From NCBI GenBank assembly GCA_002452325.1, contig DKFG01000302.1:1805-49625 (forward strand): 47,821 nt of DNA, read 5' to 3'. The notes beneath the pieces are model-generated. The model saw only the letters and a program-made list of their open reading frames with translations, was not told the origin of the DNA and did no database searches. The stretch comes from Geobacter sp. UBA6802. GTDB lineage: Bacteria; Desulfobacterota; Desulfuromonadia; Geobacterales; Pseudopelobacteraceae. The stretch's first letter is position 1. Each line of letters opens with the position of its first letter. Positions 15,981-23,939 of the stretch are shown piece after piece. The position numbers and the translations under genes were made by a program.

Positions 15981-17310
15981 GCTCCTGTTTGTTGGCTTTG
16001 CGGCCCTCTATGCGGTTCTGCAACTGATACCGGCCAGTGTCCAGGCAGAAGAAAAGGGAATTCTCGAACTGTATACCCTTGCAAAAGAGAAAGACCCGGT
16101 TGTGGGTAGGGCAGAAGCCCGACTTGAGGGCAGCAAGGCTGATCAGGAGATTGCCTGGTCAGCCTTGCTGCCACGCATCAACGCCAACGCTTCGCAGCGG
16201 CACCTCTGGCACAGGGTTGAAAATTACGGACCTGATCTTATTGATGGCTCCTACGCCGGTTTCAGTTACGGGGTCAGTGGTCAGCTACCGGTATTTAATG
16301 TGCCGTTACATCTCCAGGCGTCTGCGTCAGGAGCTGGCCTGAAAAGCGCTGAGGCAGGCACTGACGTCGCCTGCCAGGATCTGATAGTTCGTCTGGTAAA
16401 CGCCTACGTAGCCCTGTTGAAGGCGCAAACCGATGAGCGGCTCTATCGTGATGAACTGGCCAGGGTTGCTGAGATCCTCAAGCAGGCCGAAGCCTTTTTG
16501 AAGGCCGGTACGGGTGATATCATAGCCGTTTATGAAGCCCGCGCCCGGATGGACAGCGCTGCTGCCGACCTGATTAAGACCGAGGCCCAGCGTAAAATTG
16601 CCGAACAGGAACTTTCAAGCCTGACCGGCATCACGGTATCGGCAGTCAAGGATCTGCCGGTCATCGTGCCACAGGGCCCTTCACCCGATGATCTCAGCTG
16701 GTGGATCACCACCATGCAAAAAAACAATCCTGCCATCAAGCAAGCCCAGGAAGACCTGACACAGGCCGGGTACACCAGCAGCGCCAATCGGGCCGCACAT
16801 CTTCCCACCATTCAGTTGTCCGGCGGGTACACCGTTGATAAAGGCAGCACGTTTCTCCCTGAAGTCGAGACCAAACAGTGGTACATCGGCGCCAGTGTCT
16901 CGTTACCGATTTACTCGGGTGGTGAGACGGTCGCCCGCACTCGCCGGGCTGTTGCTGCCGAGTCGGAACGGCGCTACATGTTGATTGATGTGCAGGACAA
17001 AAACGCAAAACAACTGAAAGAGGCGTTCCTGAACCTTCAGTATAATGTCAGCCTCGCAGCGGCCTACCAGCGAAAGTACGATTCGACTGAACTGCAGCTG
17101 AAAGCCACTCGTAAAGGTCGCGAGATCGGGACGCGTACCGCCATAGATCTGCTCAATGCCGAGCAGACCTGGGCAGTCAGCCGACGTGACCTGAGCCACG
17201 CCCTCTACGACAACCTGCTGCGGCATCTGCAACTGCGGGCAGCAGCCGGTGTACTGAGAGAAAGCGATCTGCAGGCAGCGGTCAACTTCTCAAAACCGGC
17301 AGCAAACTAA
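15970..17310 (+). CDS. TolC-family outer-membrane channel
   Basis: A 446-residue protein with signal peptide (MRNKLLFVGFAALYAVLQL to about ASVQA). Two internally repeated helical halves each contain an outer-membrane efflux motif: LYTLAKEKDPVVGRAEARLE near the start and NPAIKQAQEDL midway, with LLPRINANASQRH and LPTIQLSGGYTVD as the matching beta strands. It forms the outer-membrane tunnel for the two preceding genes, completing the type I system. The start at 15970 overlaps the fusion-protein gene by 11 nt. The next gene starts 10 nt after its stop. Confidence 0.93.
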   Translation: MRNKLLFVGFAALYAVLQLIPASVQAEEKGILELYTLAKEKDPVVGRAEARLEGSKADQEIAWSALLPRINANASQRHLWHRVENYGPDLIDGSYAGFSYGVSGQLPVFNVPLHLQASASGAGLKSAEAGTDVACQDLIVRLVNAYVALLKAQTDERLYRDELARVAEILKQAEAFLKAGTGDIIAVYEARARMDSAAADLIKTEAQRKIAEQELSSLTGITVSAVKDLPVIVPQGPSPDDLSWWITTMQKNNPAIKQAQEDLTQAGYTSSANRAAHLPTIQLSGGYTVDKGSTFLPEVETKQWYIGASVSLPIYSGGETVARTRRAVAAESERRYMLIDVQDKNAKQLKEAFLNLQYNVSLAAAYQRKYDSTELQLKATRKGREIGTRTAIDLLNAEQTWAVSRRDLSHALYDNLLRHLQLRAAAGVLRESDLQAAVNFSKPAAN

Positions 17311-17320
17311 ACGGTCCGGC

Positions 17321-18142
17321 ATGCGTACCTTTTCCATAGCCCCGCAAGAAATGGCCGCAAGCCTGTGGCGTAATCGCGGCCTGGTCAAGGCCTTGATACA
17401 GCGGGAAATCCTGGGGCGCTATCAGGGATCGGTACTGGGAATCCTCTGGTCGTTTTTTAACCCCATTCTCATGCTGGCAGTCTATACCTTTGTTTTCAGC
17501 GTGATATTCAAGGCCCGCTGGGGTACCGGCGGGACAGAATCAAAGGCCGAATTTGCGCTGATCCTGTTTGCCGGGTTATTACTCTTCAACCTGTTTGCCG
17601 AATGTGTCACCCGGGCTCCCGGCCTGATACTGGGCAACACCAGCTATGTCAAGCGGGTTGTCTTTCCGTTGGAAATTCTGCCGTGGGTCTCTTTCGGTGC
17701 GGCCCTGTTTCATGTCTGCGTCAATCTTGTGGTCTGGCTGCTGTTTTATTTGTTCATTCTGGGACTGCCCAAGGCAACAGTTGTGCTGCTTCCGCTGGCA
17801 TTGATCCCGCTTATGCTGCAAGTGATGGGGGTTTCCTGGTTTTTGGCCTCCCTGGGGGTCTATCTGCGGGATGTATCCCACGTGGTGGGGATACTGGTCT
17901 CAACCCTCATGTTTCTCACCCCCATTTTTTATCCTGCTTCCGCTATCCCTGCAGCCTATCAGCAATTGCTGTATCTCAACCCGCTCACCTTTATCGTCGA
18001 GCTGGCTAGGGATCTGCTGATCTTCGGCAGATGGCTGGACTGGGGTTCCTTCGGCCTTGTTACGGTCGGTTCTGCGGTTGTTGCCTGGGCTGGTTTTGCC
18101 TGGTTCCAAAAAACGCGCAAGGGTTTTGCCGATGTCCTCTGA
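17321..18142 (+). CDS. wzm: ABC-2 type polysaccharide export permease (Wzm)
   Basis: A 273-residue inner-membrane permease with six hydrophobic segments. LVKALIQREILGRYQGSVLG is the amphipathic entry and first helix typical of O-antigen and capsule exporters; YVKRVVFPLEILPW and FLTPIFYPASAIP match conserved loops. It forms the channel through which a complete polyprenyl-linked glycan crosses the inner membrane. The Wzt ATPase gene overlaps it by 11 nt, giving the usual pair. Confidence 0.93.
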   Translation: MRTFSIAPQEMAASLWRNRGLVKALIQREILGRYQGSVLGILWSFFNPILMLAVYTFVFSVIFKARWGTGGTESKAEFALILFAGLLLFNLFAECVTRAPGLILGNTSYVKRVVFPLEILPWVSFGAALFHVCVNLVVWLLFYLFILGLPKATVVLLPLALIPLMLQVMGVSWFLASLGVYLRDVSHVVGILVSTLMFLTPIFYPASAIPAAYQQLLYLNPLTFIVELARDLLIFGRWLDWGSFGLVTVGSAVVAWAGFAWFQKTRKGFADVL

Positions 18143-19349
18143 TTGTGCCATACAGGTTCAAGGTCTGGGGAAGTGTTATCATATTTACGAATCCCCCCGC
18201 GATCGTCTGCGGCAGATGTTTCTTCGACGCGGCAAGCAGTTGTACCGCCAGTTCTGGGCGCTCAAGGATGTCTCCTTTGAACTTGGACGTGGTGAAACAC
18301 TGGGTGTTATCGGGTGTAACGGCGCCGGTAAATCAACTCTGTTACAGCTGATCTGCGGTACCCTCAACCCTACCGGTGGCACTCTGGCTGTACATGGTCG
18401 TGTTGCTGCGCTTCTGGAGTTGGGTGCCGGCTTTAACCCTGAATTCACCGGACGGGAAAACGTTTATCTGAACGCATCGGTGCTGGGGCTTACCAAAGAA
18501 GAGATTGACGGGCGCTACGAGGGGATCGTTGCCTTTTCCGGGATTGGTGATTTTATCCACCAACCGGTCAAGACCTACTCCAGCGGCATGTTCGTCAGGC
18601 TGGCTTTTTCCGTGGCAGCCAGTGTCGACCCGGATATTCTCGTCATAGACGAGGCACTTTCGGTCGGTGATGGCGAGTTCTCCCGTAAATCATTTGACCG
18701 GATCATGAAATTGAAAGAAAGAGGGGCAACCATCCTGTTCTGCTCCCATTCCATGTATCAGGTTGAGGCATTCTGCGAACGGGCGATCTGGTTGGATCAG
18801 GGGCAGGTACGGATGCTGGATACGGCTCAGAAGGTAGCTGCAGCCTACCAGGCGACACTAGATGCAAAGGTCGTTGAGACAACTGAGGTTACCCCTGAGA
18901 CTATCTCTACCCTGCAGCAGAATAAGGGAAAGATTCTGAACTGCTACACCAGGGTTGATGGTAACATCGGGGTATCGCCGTTGCGTCTTACCTCTCTCAA
19001 GAGCAGGCTGGAAGTGATCGTTGAGTTCATGCAAGATCCTTCGTTGCCCCCTTCAAGTGTTGTACTCGGGATAGCAAACACTGCAGGCATAACCATTACA
19101 AGCGTCAGCTCGGTTGATGACGGTGTGCGGCTCAGTATTGATGCGAATGGGCAGGGGCGGGCAACGGTCGTTTTTCCTGCTCTCCCTTTGCGTAAAGGTG
19201 ACTATTCCATCACCGCCATTCTGACCTGTGAACATGCGTTGCATGTCTACGACATGAGAGAGCGCTGCATTACACTGCAGATGACCCAGCAGGGGCCGGG
19301 CCAAGGTTTTGTGGAGCTTCCTCACCGATGGGATATCCCTGCGGCATGA
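18132..19349 (+). CDS. wzt: polysaccharide export ATPase with C-terminal glycan-recognition domain (Wzt)
   Basis: A 405-residue ATPase. Walker A is GCNGAGKST (61-69), the signature is the short TYSSGM form normal for this subfamily, and Walker B is ILVIDEALSVGD. Residues about 255-405 form an extra beta-rich domain of the Wzt-C type (SPLRLTSLKSRLEVIVEF, LPLRKGDYSITAIL). In studied systems this domain binds the modified end of the glycan before export, which implies a capped glycan here. The ATG at 18132 lies inside the end of wzm. A 4-nt ATGA overlap links it to the next gene. Confidence 0.92.
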   Translation: MSSDCAIQVQGLGKCYHIYESPRDRLRQMFLRRGKQLYRQFWALKDVSFELGRGETLGVIGCNGAGKSTLLQLICGTLNPTGGTLAVHGRVAALLELGAGFNPEFTGRENVYLNASVLGLTKEEIDGRYEGIVAFSGIGDFIHQPVKTYSSGMFVRLAFSVAASVDPDILVIDEALSVGDGEFSRKSFDRIMKLKERGATILFCSHSMYQVEAFCERAIWLDQGQVRMLDTAQKVAAAYQATLDAKVVETTEVTPETISTLQQNKGKILNCYTRVDGNIGVSPLRLTSLKSRLEVIVEFMQDPSLPPSSVVLGIANTAGITITSVSSVDDGVRLSIDANGQGRATVVFPALPLRKGDYSITAILTCEHALHVYDMRERCITLQMTQQGPGQGFVELPHRWDIPAA

Positions 19350-20086
19350 GTAGGGTACTCAGCTTTGTCACCTGTGCAACGGACCCTGGTGTATTGAACC
19401 GGTACCTGCTGGCATCTCCCTGTCTCTCTTCCGGAGAATACGGTCAGACCGTCTATCTGCACGCACCTTCGGTCGGGGCGGCATTTAATCGCGAAATTAT
19501 CCGACAGCGCCAGACGCTTTGGCTGGTCTGGGCCCATCAGGATCTGTTTCTGCCCCATGGGTGGGATACCCGCTTCATCGCTGCCCTTGCTGAGGCTGAA
19601 CGTCGTTTTCCCTGTTTGGCAGTAGTGGGGGTATACGGTATTACCGGGGTGGGAGAACAGGCCAGGCGGGCCGGGAAGGTTCTGGATCGGGGGCTGTTGC
19701 TGCATGAGCCGGCCCCCTTGCCCTCTCTGGTGGACAGCATTGATGAGCTGTTGTTTGCCGTGCGGACTGACAGCGGCCTGCAGCTTGACTCCTCTCTCGG
19801 TTTTGATTTCTATGGAACGGACTTGGCATTGCAGGCCCAGGCACAGGGGTTGCAGGTTGCTGTTGTGGACGCCTGCTGCGAGCACTGGGCACAAACGCCG
19901 AGGGAGACCGGTTTCTCCTCTGCAATGTTGGAGAGAATTGCCGCAAGTGGAGCTATTTTTGAACACAAGTGGGTCCACCGAATCCCTCTGGAAACCCCCT
20001 GCTTCTCAATCCGCTGTCCCGGCGATGTTGCGGCCCAATGCCGAGCCTTTGCAAAATCCTCCAGTCATGAACCAGCAACGTTTTAA
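19346..20086 (+). CDS. StrF-like GT-A glycosyltransferase domain protein
   Basis: A 246-residue protein. LVWAHQDLFLPHGWDTRF near residue 60 matches the HQD-centred core of the StrF/glycosyltransferase 2-like family (PF13712-type), and FPCLAVVGVYGITG follows as expected. GFDFYGTDLALQAQAQG near residue 155 resembles the usual D-x-D/catalytic segment. Members are presumed sugar transferases; donor and acceptor are unknown. An upstream in-frame ATG at 19328 exists, but the ATGA overlap with wzt at 19346 is more typical of this operon. It overlaps the next gene by 20 nt. Confidence 0.65.
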   Translation: MSRVLSFVTCATDPGVLNRYLLASPCLSSGEYGQTVYLHAPSVGAAFNREIIRQRQTLWLVWAHQDLFLPHGWDTRFIAALAEAERRFPCLAVVGVYGITGVGEQARRAGKVLDRGLLLHEPAPLPSLVDSIDELLFAVRTDSGLQLDSSLGFDFYGTDLALQAQAQGLQVAVVDACCEHWAQTPRETGFSSAMLERIAASGAIFEHKWVHRIPLETPCFSIRCPGDVAAQCRAFAKSSSHEPATF

Positions 20087-21032
20087 CGGAATCACCGGTG
20101 CAGTCATACGGTATCTGCATCATAGTGACTATACTTGGGTGCTGCCCCTGCTGGCTCGCCTGCCGTTGAGGGCAGGATACCTGCTGGCAGGGTTGCGTGG
20201 CGAGATCAACGGCTGGTTGGGCAGGGACTGGCGCTCAATGGCGCTGGGCACACGCCATGTAGCCCGGCAATCCGCTGCCGGTTACCGTCTGCTGTATCCC
20301 CTGGCCACCGAGGCAGAACTGCAGGCTTTGGTGCGGGAGCGTTTCCGCACAGAAAGCCGTGAGGAGTTTGAAGGGCAGCTGATTGTTGCCAACAGGGTAG
20401 CCGAACTTAGATGGGAGATTCAGCCTGAGGGCTTTCTGAAGGCTTGCAAACAGCGCAAGAGGGGGTTGGTTCTGCTTACCCCGCACTTTGACAGTTTCTG
20501 GTTGGGTACTGTCTTCCTTGCCCAGGCTGGATACACGGTCAACGCAATGACCTCGGCGGTTACCCACGATCCCTTGGTGATACCGGCAGTTCAACAACAG
20601 TTCTATCAAAAATACCGGGGTATGGAGCGTCTGCTGCATGGGGGGCGAATGCTGAATATGGAGGATGGTCTGCGTCCCTTTTACCAGATGCTGGAGCGAG
20701 GAGAATGTCTTGTCATCCTGGCCGATGCCCCGGCAACTGTTGCTGGCGCAGCCGCAACCCCCTCGTTTCTGGGCAATCGTCGTCAGATAGCCAGCGGTGC
20801 CTTGCGTCTGGCCCGCAAGACTGGCAGTGACCTGGGGGCCTTTGTCTGCCAGTATGTCAAGCCGGGGCATTACCTGGTACAAGGGGGGCCTGTTGTCCCG
20901 GCCCACGATCCGCAGGCCTTTGACACCATCTACAGCTATCTATCCGTCAAAATTGAAGCAGCGCCCGGCAGATGGTGCGCAACGGACCTGTTACCGCTGA
21001 TGACGCCGGTTGACAACGGAACATCGAAGTGA
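20067..21032 (+). CDS. LpxL/HtrB-like acyltransferase-fold protein with altered active-site motif
   Basis: A 321-residue protein resembling the lipid A late acyltransferase family: RGLVLLTPHFDSFWLG, then MERLLHGGRMLNMEDGLRPF and an ADAPATVAGAAATPSFLGN block correspond to the H-x4-D/E, substrate and phosphate-binding blocks. In active LpxL enzymes the His is followed five residues later by an acidic residue; here it is H140 with W145, although an Asp lies at 142. It may use a different base, acylate a non-lipid A acceptor such as a glycan, or be inactive. It lacks an obvious long N-terminal membrane helix. Placed between a transferase and a GT-C-like gene. Confidence 0.65.
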   Translation: MNQQRFNGITGAVIRYLHHSDYTWVLPLLARLPLRAGYLLAGLRGEINGWLGRDWRSMALGTRHVARQSAAGYRLLYPLATEAELQALVRERFRTESREEFEGQLIVANRVAELRWEIQPEGFLKACKQRKRGLVLLTPHFDSFWLGTVFLAQAGYTVNAMTSAVTHDPLVIPAVQQQFYQKYRGMERLLHGGRMLNMEDGLRPFYQMLERGECLVILADAPATVAGAAATPSFLGNRRQIASGALRLARKTGSDLGAFVCQYVKPGHYLVQGGPVVPAHDPQAFDTIYSYLSVKIEAAPGRWCATDLLPLMTPVDNGTSK

Positions 21033-22732
21033 TGTCCGGTATGACAAGACCTTCTGTCATGGCCGGACTGTTCAGCTTTATCAGCTGCCTCCTGCTGACA
21101 TTTGCCTTTCACGGCTCCATTTTGAGCGGTTGGTGGTGCTGCGATGACCCCCAGATTCTGAAGCATGCCCTGCAGTATGCTCCTTGGGAATACTTTGCCG
21201 TGCCTGAGGCCTGGCGGGCCTTGGTCCCCTACAGCCTGACGCCGTGGCTCAGTCTTGCGTACGATCTCGACCACGCCCTGTTCGGTCTTCAGCCCATCGG
21301 CTATTATGCGCATAACCTTATTGTCATCGCGCTGTGTGCCGCTCTTATCGGTCTGATTGCCCGGCAGTGGGTCTCCGGCTGGTATGCCTTTGGTGGCGGC
21401 CTGCTGTTCCTGGTCGGCGCTCCGGTCATGGTTGCCGCCCATCAGCTGATGGTGCGCCATTATATGGAAGGCCTGCTGTTCTGGCTGCTTGCGTTCTGGC
21501 TGCTGCTGCGGGCGGTTCAGGATGGGCGCAGCCGTTGGAGCTGGCTTGCCGGTATCGCCTTTGCCGTTGCCGCCACTGCCAAAGAGATTTACCTTCCGTT
21601 GGGACTGACGTTTTTTCTGGTGCCCGTGGGGAGCTTCAGACAGCGGCTAGTGGCAGGATGGCCGCTGCTGCTGATCATGCTGCTGTACCTGCCGTGGCGC
21701 TGGTACATGCTGGGCGATCTGGTAGGGGGCTACACACCGGCAGCTGCATTGGGCCGTGGCGACCTGGTCAGCGCTTTGGCCCAGTTCGCCAACATACCGA
21801 TGCTGCTCCTGACCTGGCCCTGGTTGCCGTTATCCGGTGTTCTGCTCTGCATCGGGCTAGTGATCCGTCAGACCCGGCAGGTCTGGCTACCGCTGGTGCT
21901 GTTTCTAACGGTGGCGCTTTTGGTGCCCTTGATCCCCCTTGCCCGTCAGCCAGGGCTTGGAACCGGTTCAGAACGCTACTTCATCGCCCTTTGGGCGGTG
22001 CTGGCCCTAGGGACGGCGGTGCTTGCCGGCTCTGCTGCTGCAGGGCGCAGCAGGCGTTTTCACCTTTTCAGCGCTCTGGTCATAGCACTGCTTATCGGCT
22101 CTGCCTGGCATCATGCCACTGCGGTGCGGGCCGCCCTGCTGCCCAATCTGCAGGAGCAGTTTGTCCAGGGAAGGGCGCTGGTCACGGCGGGGAGATCGGA
22201 TGTCATCTACCTGACTCCTGCTGTAGCTCCCTGGTATCTGTCCGGTATTGTTGATCTGCAAAGGGAATTTGGCCGCCAGCTTCCTCCTCCTCCGTTGGTG
22301 TCGGATGAGATCGACCTCTCCCGGTACCTCATGGACGGTAGTCGGATCCTTCGCTATAACAGGGAAACACAGAGCATGATTGATGACACGGCGCAGGTGC
22401 GGCAGTTGCTGGAAGTATGGCGAAAAAAGGTCCAGCCGCGCCTCCTGTCGGTTCTGATGGAGTTTGACCCGCAGGCAAAAACAATGCGTTGGCAGCTTGG
22501 TCCTTCTTCACAAGGGCAGTACACCCTCCTGCCGGAGGTTGGCCAGCAGCCGTTGCCGCCGCAGGGAGCGCTTCGCATGGAAAAGCCGCCGGACAAGGCT
22601 TTCAGGGTCCGGTATGATGCGCCTGAAGGCTGGATCGCCTACACGCCGCTGCTTAAGTTTGCTCTAACCCCGCAGGGCACCTACCGACTGACCATGCAGG
22701 GCCCCGGGATTCTGCCTCAGGGGTCCGAATAA
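21032..22732 (+). CDS. GT-C-like polytopic membrane glycosyltransferase (paralogue 1)
   Basis: A 566-residue membrane protein with about ten to eleven helices in the first 380 residues and a soluble C-terminal domain of about 180 residues. The first periplasmic loop has WWCCDDPQIL; an acidic pair here is the catalytic feature of GT-C enzymes that use polyprenyl-phosphate sugars. MVAAHQLMVRHYMEGLLF and KEIYLPL are shared with the gene at 25772, so the two are paralogues. GTG at 21029 is an alternative start; the ATG overlaps the previous stop by 1 nt. Specific sugar unknown. Confidence 0.65.
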   Translation: MSGMTRPSVMAGLFSFISCLLLTFAFHGSILSGWWCCDDPQILKHALQYAPWEYFAVPEAWRALVPYSLTPWLSLAYDLDHALFGLQPIGYYAHNLIVIALCAALIGLIARQWVSGWYAFGGGLLFLVGAPVMVAAHQLMVRHYMEGLLFWLLAFWLLLRAVQDGRSRWSWLAGIAFAVAATAKEIYLPLGLTFFLVPVGSFRQRLVAGWPLLLIMLLYLPWRWYMLGDLVGGYTPAAALGRGDLVSALAQFANIPMLLLTWPWLPLSGVLLCIGLVIRQTRQVWLPLVLFLTVALLVPLIPLARQPGLGTGSERYFIALWAVLALGTAVLAGSAAAGRSRRFHLFSALVIALLIGSAWHHATAVRAALLPNLQEQFVQGRALVTAGRSDVIYLTPAVAPWYLSGIVDLQREFGRQLPPPPLVSDEIDLSRYLMDGSRILRYNRETQSMIDDTAQVRQLLEVWRKKVQPRLLSVLMEFDPQAKTMRWQLGPSSQGQYTLLPEVGQQPLPPQGALRMEKPPDKAFRVRYDAPEGWIAYTPLLKFALTPQGTYRLTMQGPGILPQGSE

Positions 22733-22738
22733 GGAGCT

Positions 22739-23917
22739 ATGATGACATTCTGTAACAGGCTGTGCCAGCTTTTTGGCCATACATCACAAGATTCTGCCGT
22801 GGAACAGCAGGCGGTGACATCAGCTTCAGCCTTTGATCCGCTGTTTTACAGCCTTGAAACCCCCAAGCCTCAGCAGCTTGTCTGGGGCGGCGAGAACCGT
22901 TTTACCGGCTGGATCGTTCATCTTGGCAGCAAGGTTGTCACCGCCATTGAGGCCCGCCAGGCAGACCGTAGATTGGGACTGTTTCCCGTCTGCCAGCCTC
23001 GCGAGGATCTTGCCGTACATCTCCCGATGCTGCCGGAGGCGAAAACCTGCGGATTCAGCTTTGACCTGTTGCTGCAGGATGCAGAACCCCTTGCCTTCAG
23101 CGCCCTGTACCAGGACGGATCGCAGGAACCGCTCTTCTGCTACGAACTCGACGCCCTCAAACAACAACAGGAACAGTGGCGTGGGTGGAAAGAACAGCTG
23201 GCTGATCTGCCCCAGCCATCAGCCGAGCTGGTCTATCTTACGCAGGGTATTACCAACATTACCGAATACCAGAACAGTATCCTTCCTGCCGTGGCAATGA
23301 TGCAGGGTTATCTTGTCGCTGCCGGCGTGCCCCTTGAAGGTCTGCGCAGCATTCTTGATTTTGGCTGCGGTAGCGGCCGCTTGCTGCTGGGGTGGCATAT
23401 CATGCGACCGGAACTGTCCTGCTGTGGCTGTGACATCAACCAGCGGCTGGTGGGCTGGGCGCAACGGTACCTGCCTTCGGCCATGCAGTTTCGGTGTAGC
23501 CAGGTGACCCCGCCGACATCCTATGCAACCGGCAGCTTTGATCTGGTCTACGCCATATCTGTTTTTACCCACTTAAGTGTTCCGCTGCAGCAGCAATGGG
23601 TTGAAGAGCTTTATCGTCTGCTGCGCCCCGGGGGCTTCTTGCTGATAACCCTGCATGGCCTCCTCTATGCTCACCGGGCTTTCTGCGATACTCCGGAAAG
23701 GCTTGAAGCGTTCATCAGCAACGGCTACGCCGTAATTGGTGATGAAGAGGGAGCAAACAGCCTTGCTTCGTTCCATACCCGCGCATTTGTCGAGCAGCTT
23801 TTCAAAGGTTTCCGTCTGATGGCCCATTACCCGCAAGGTCATATTGGAGCGCAGCGGACCCTCTTCCCTGTGGCCCATATGCAGGATGTATACGTTCTTC
23901 AGCGTAACGAGGCCTGA
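22739..23917 (+). CDS. SAM-dependent methyltransferase
   Basis: A 392-residue protein. The N-terminal 170 residues are unassigned. A class I methyltransferase domain follows: motif I ILDFGCGSGRLLLGW near residue 203, an acidic loop (CGCDINQRLV), FDLVYAISVFTHL (motif II) and LYRLLRPGGFLLITLHG (motif III). It probably methylates a sugar or another component of the surface glycan. The AAGGAG site is ideally spaced. The residue modified is not predictable. Confidence 0.8.
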   Translation: MMTFCNRLCQLFGHTSQDSAVEQQAVTSASAFDPLFYSLETPKPQQLVWGGENRFTGWIVHLGSKVVTAIEARQADRRLGLFPVCQPREDLAVHLPMLPEAKTCGFSFDLLLQDAEPLAFSALYQDGSQEPLFCYELDALKQQQEQWRGWKEQLADLPQPSAELVYLTQGITNITEYQNSILPAVAMMQGYLVAAGVPLEGLRSILDFGCGSGRLLLGWHIMRPELSCCGCDINQRLVGWAQRYLPSAMQFRCSQVTPPTSYATGSFDLVYAISVFTHLSVPLQQQWVEELYRLLRPGGFLLITLHGLLYAHRAFCDTPERLEAFISNGYAVIGDEEGANSLASFHTRAFVEQLFKGFRLMAHYPQGHIGAQRTLFPVAHMQDVYVLQRNEA

Positions 23918-23939
23918 TCTGGTGTTCGGGGCAGGGCAG

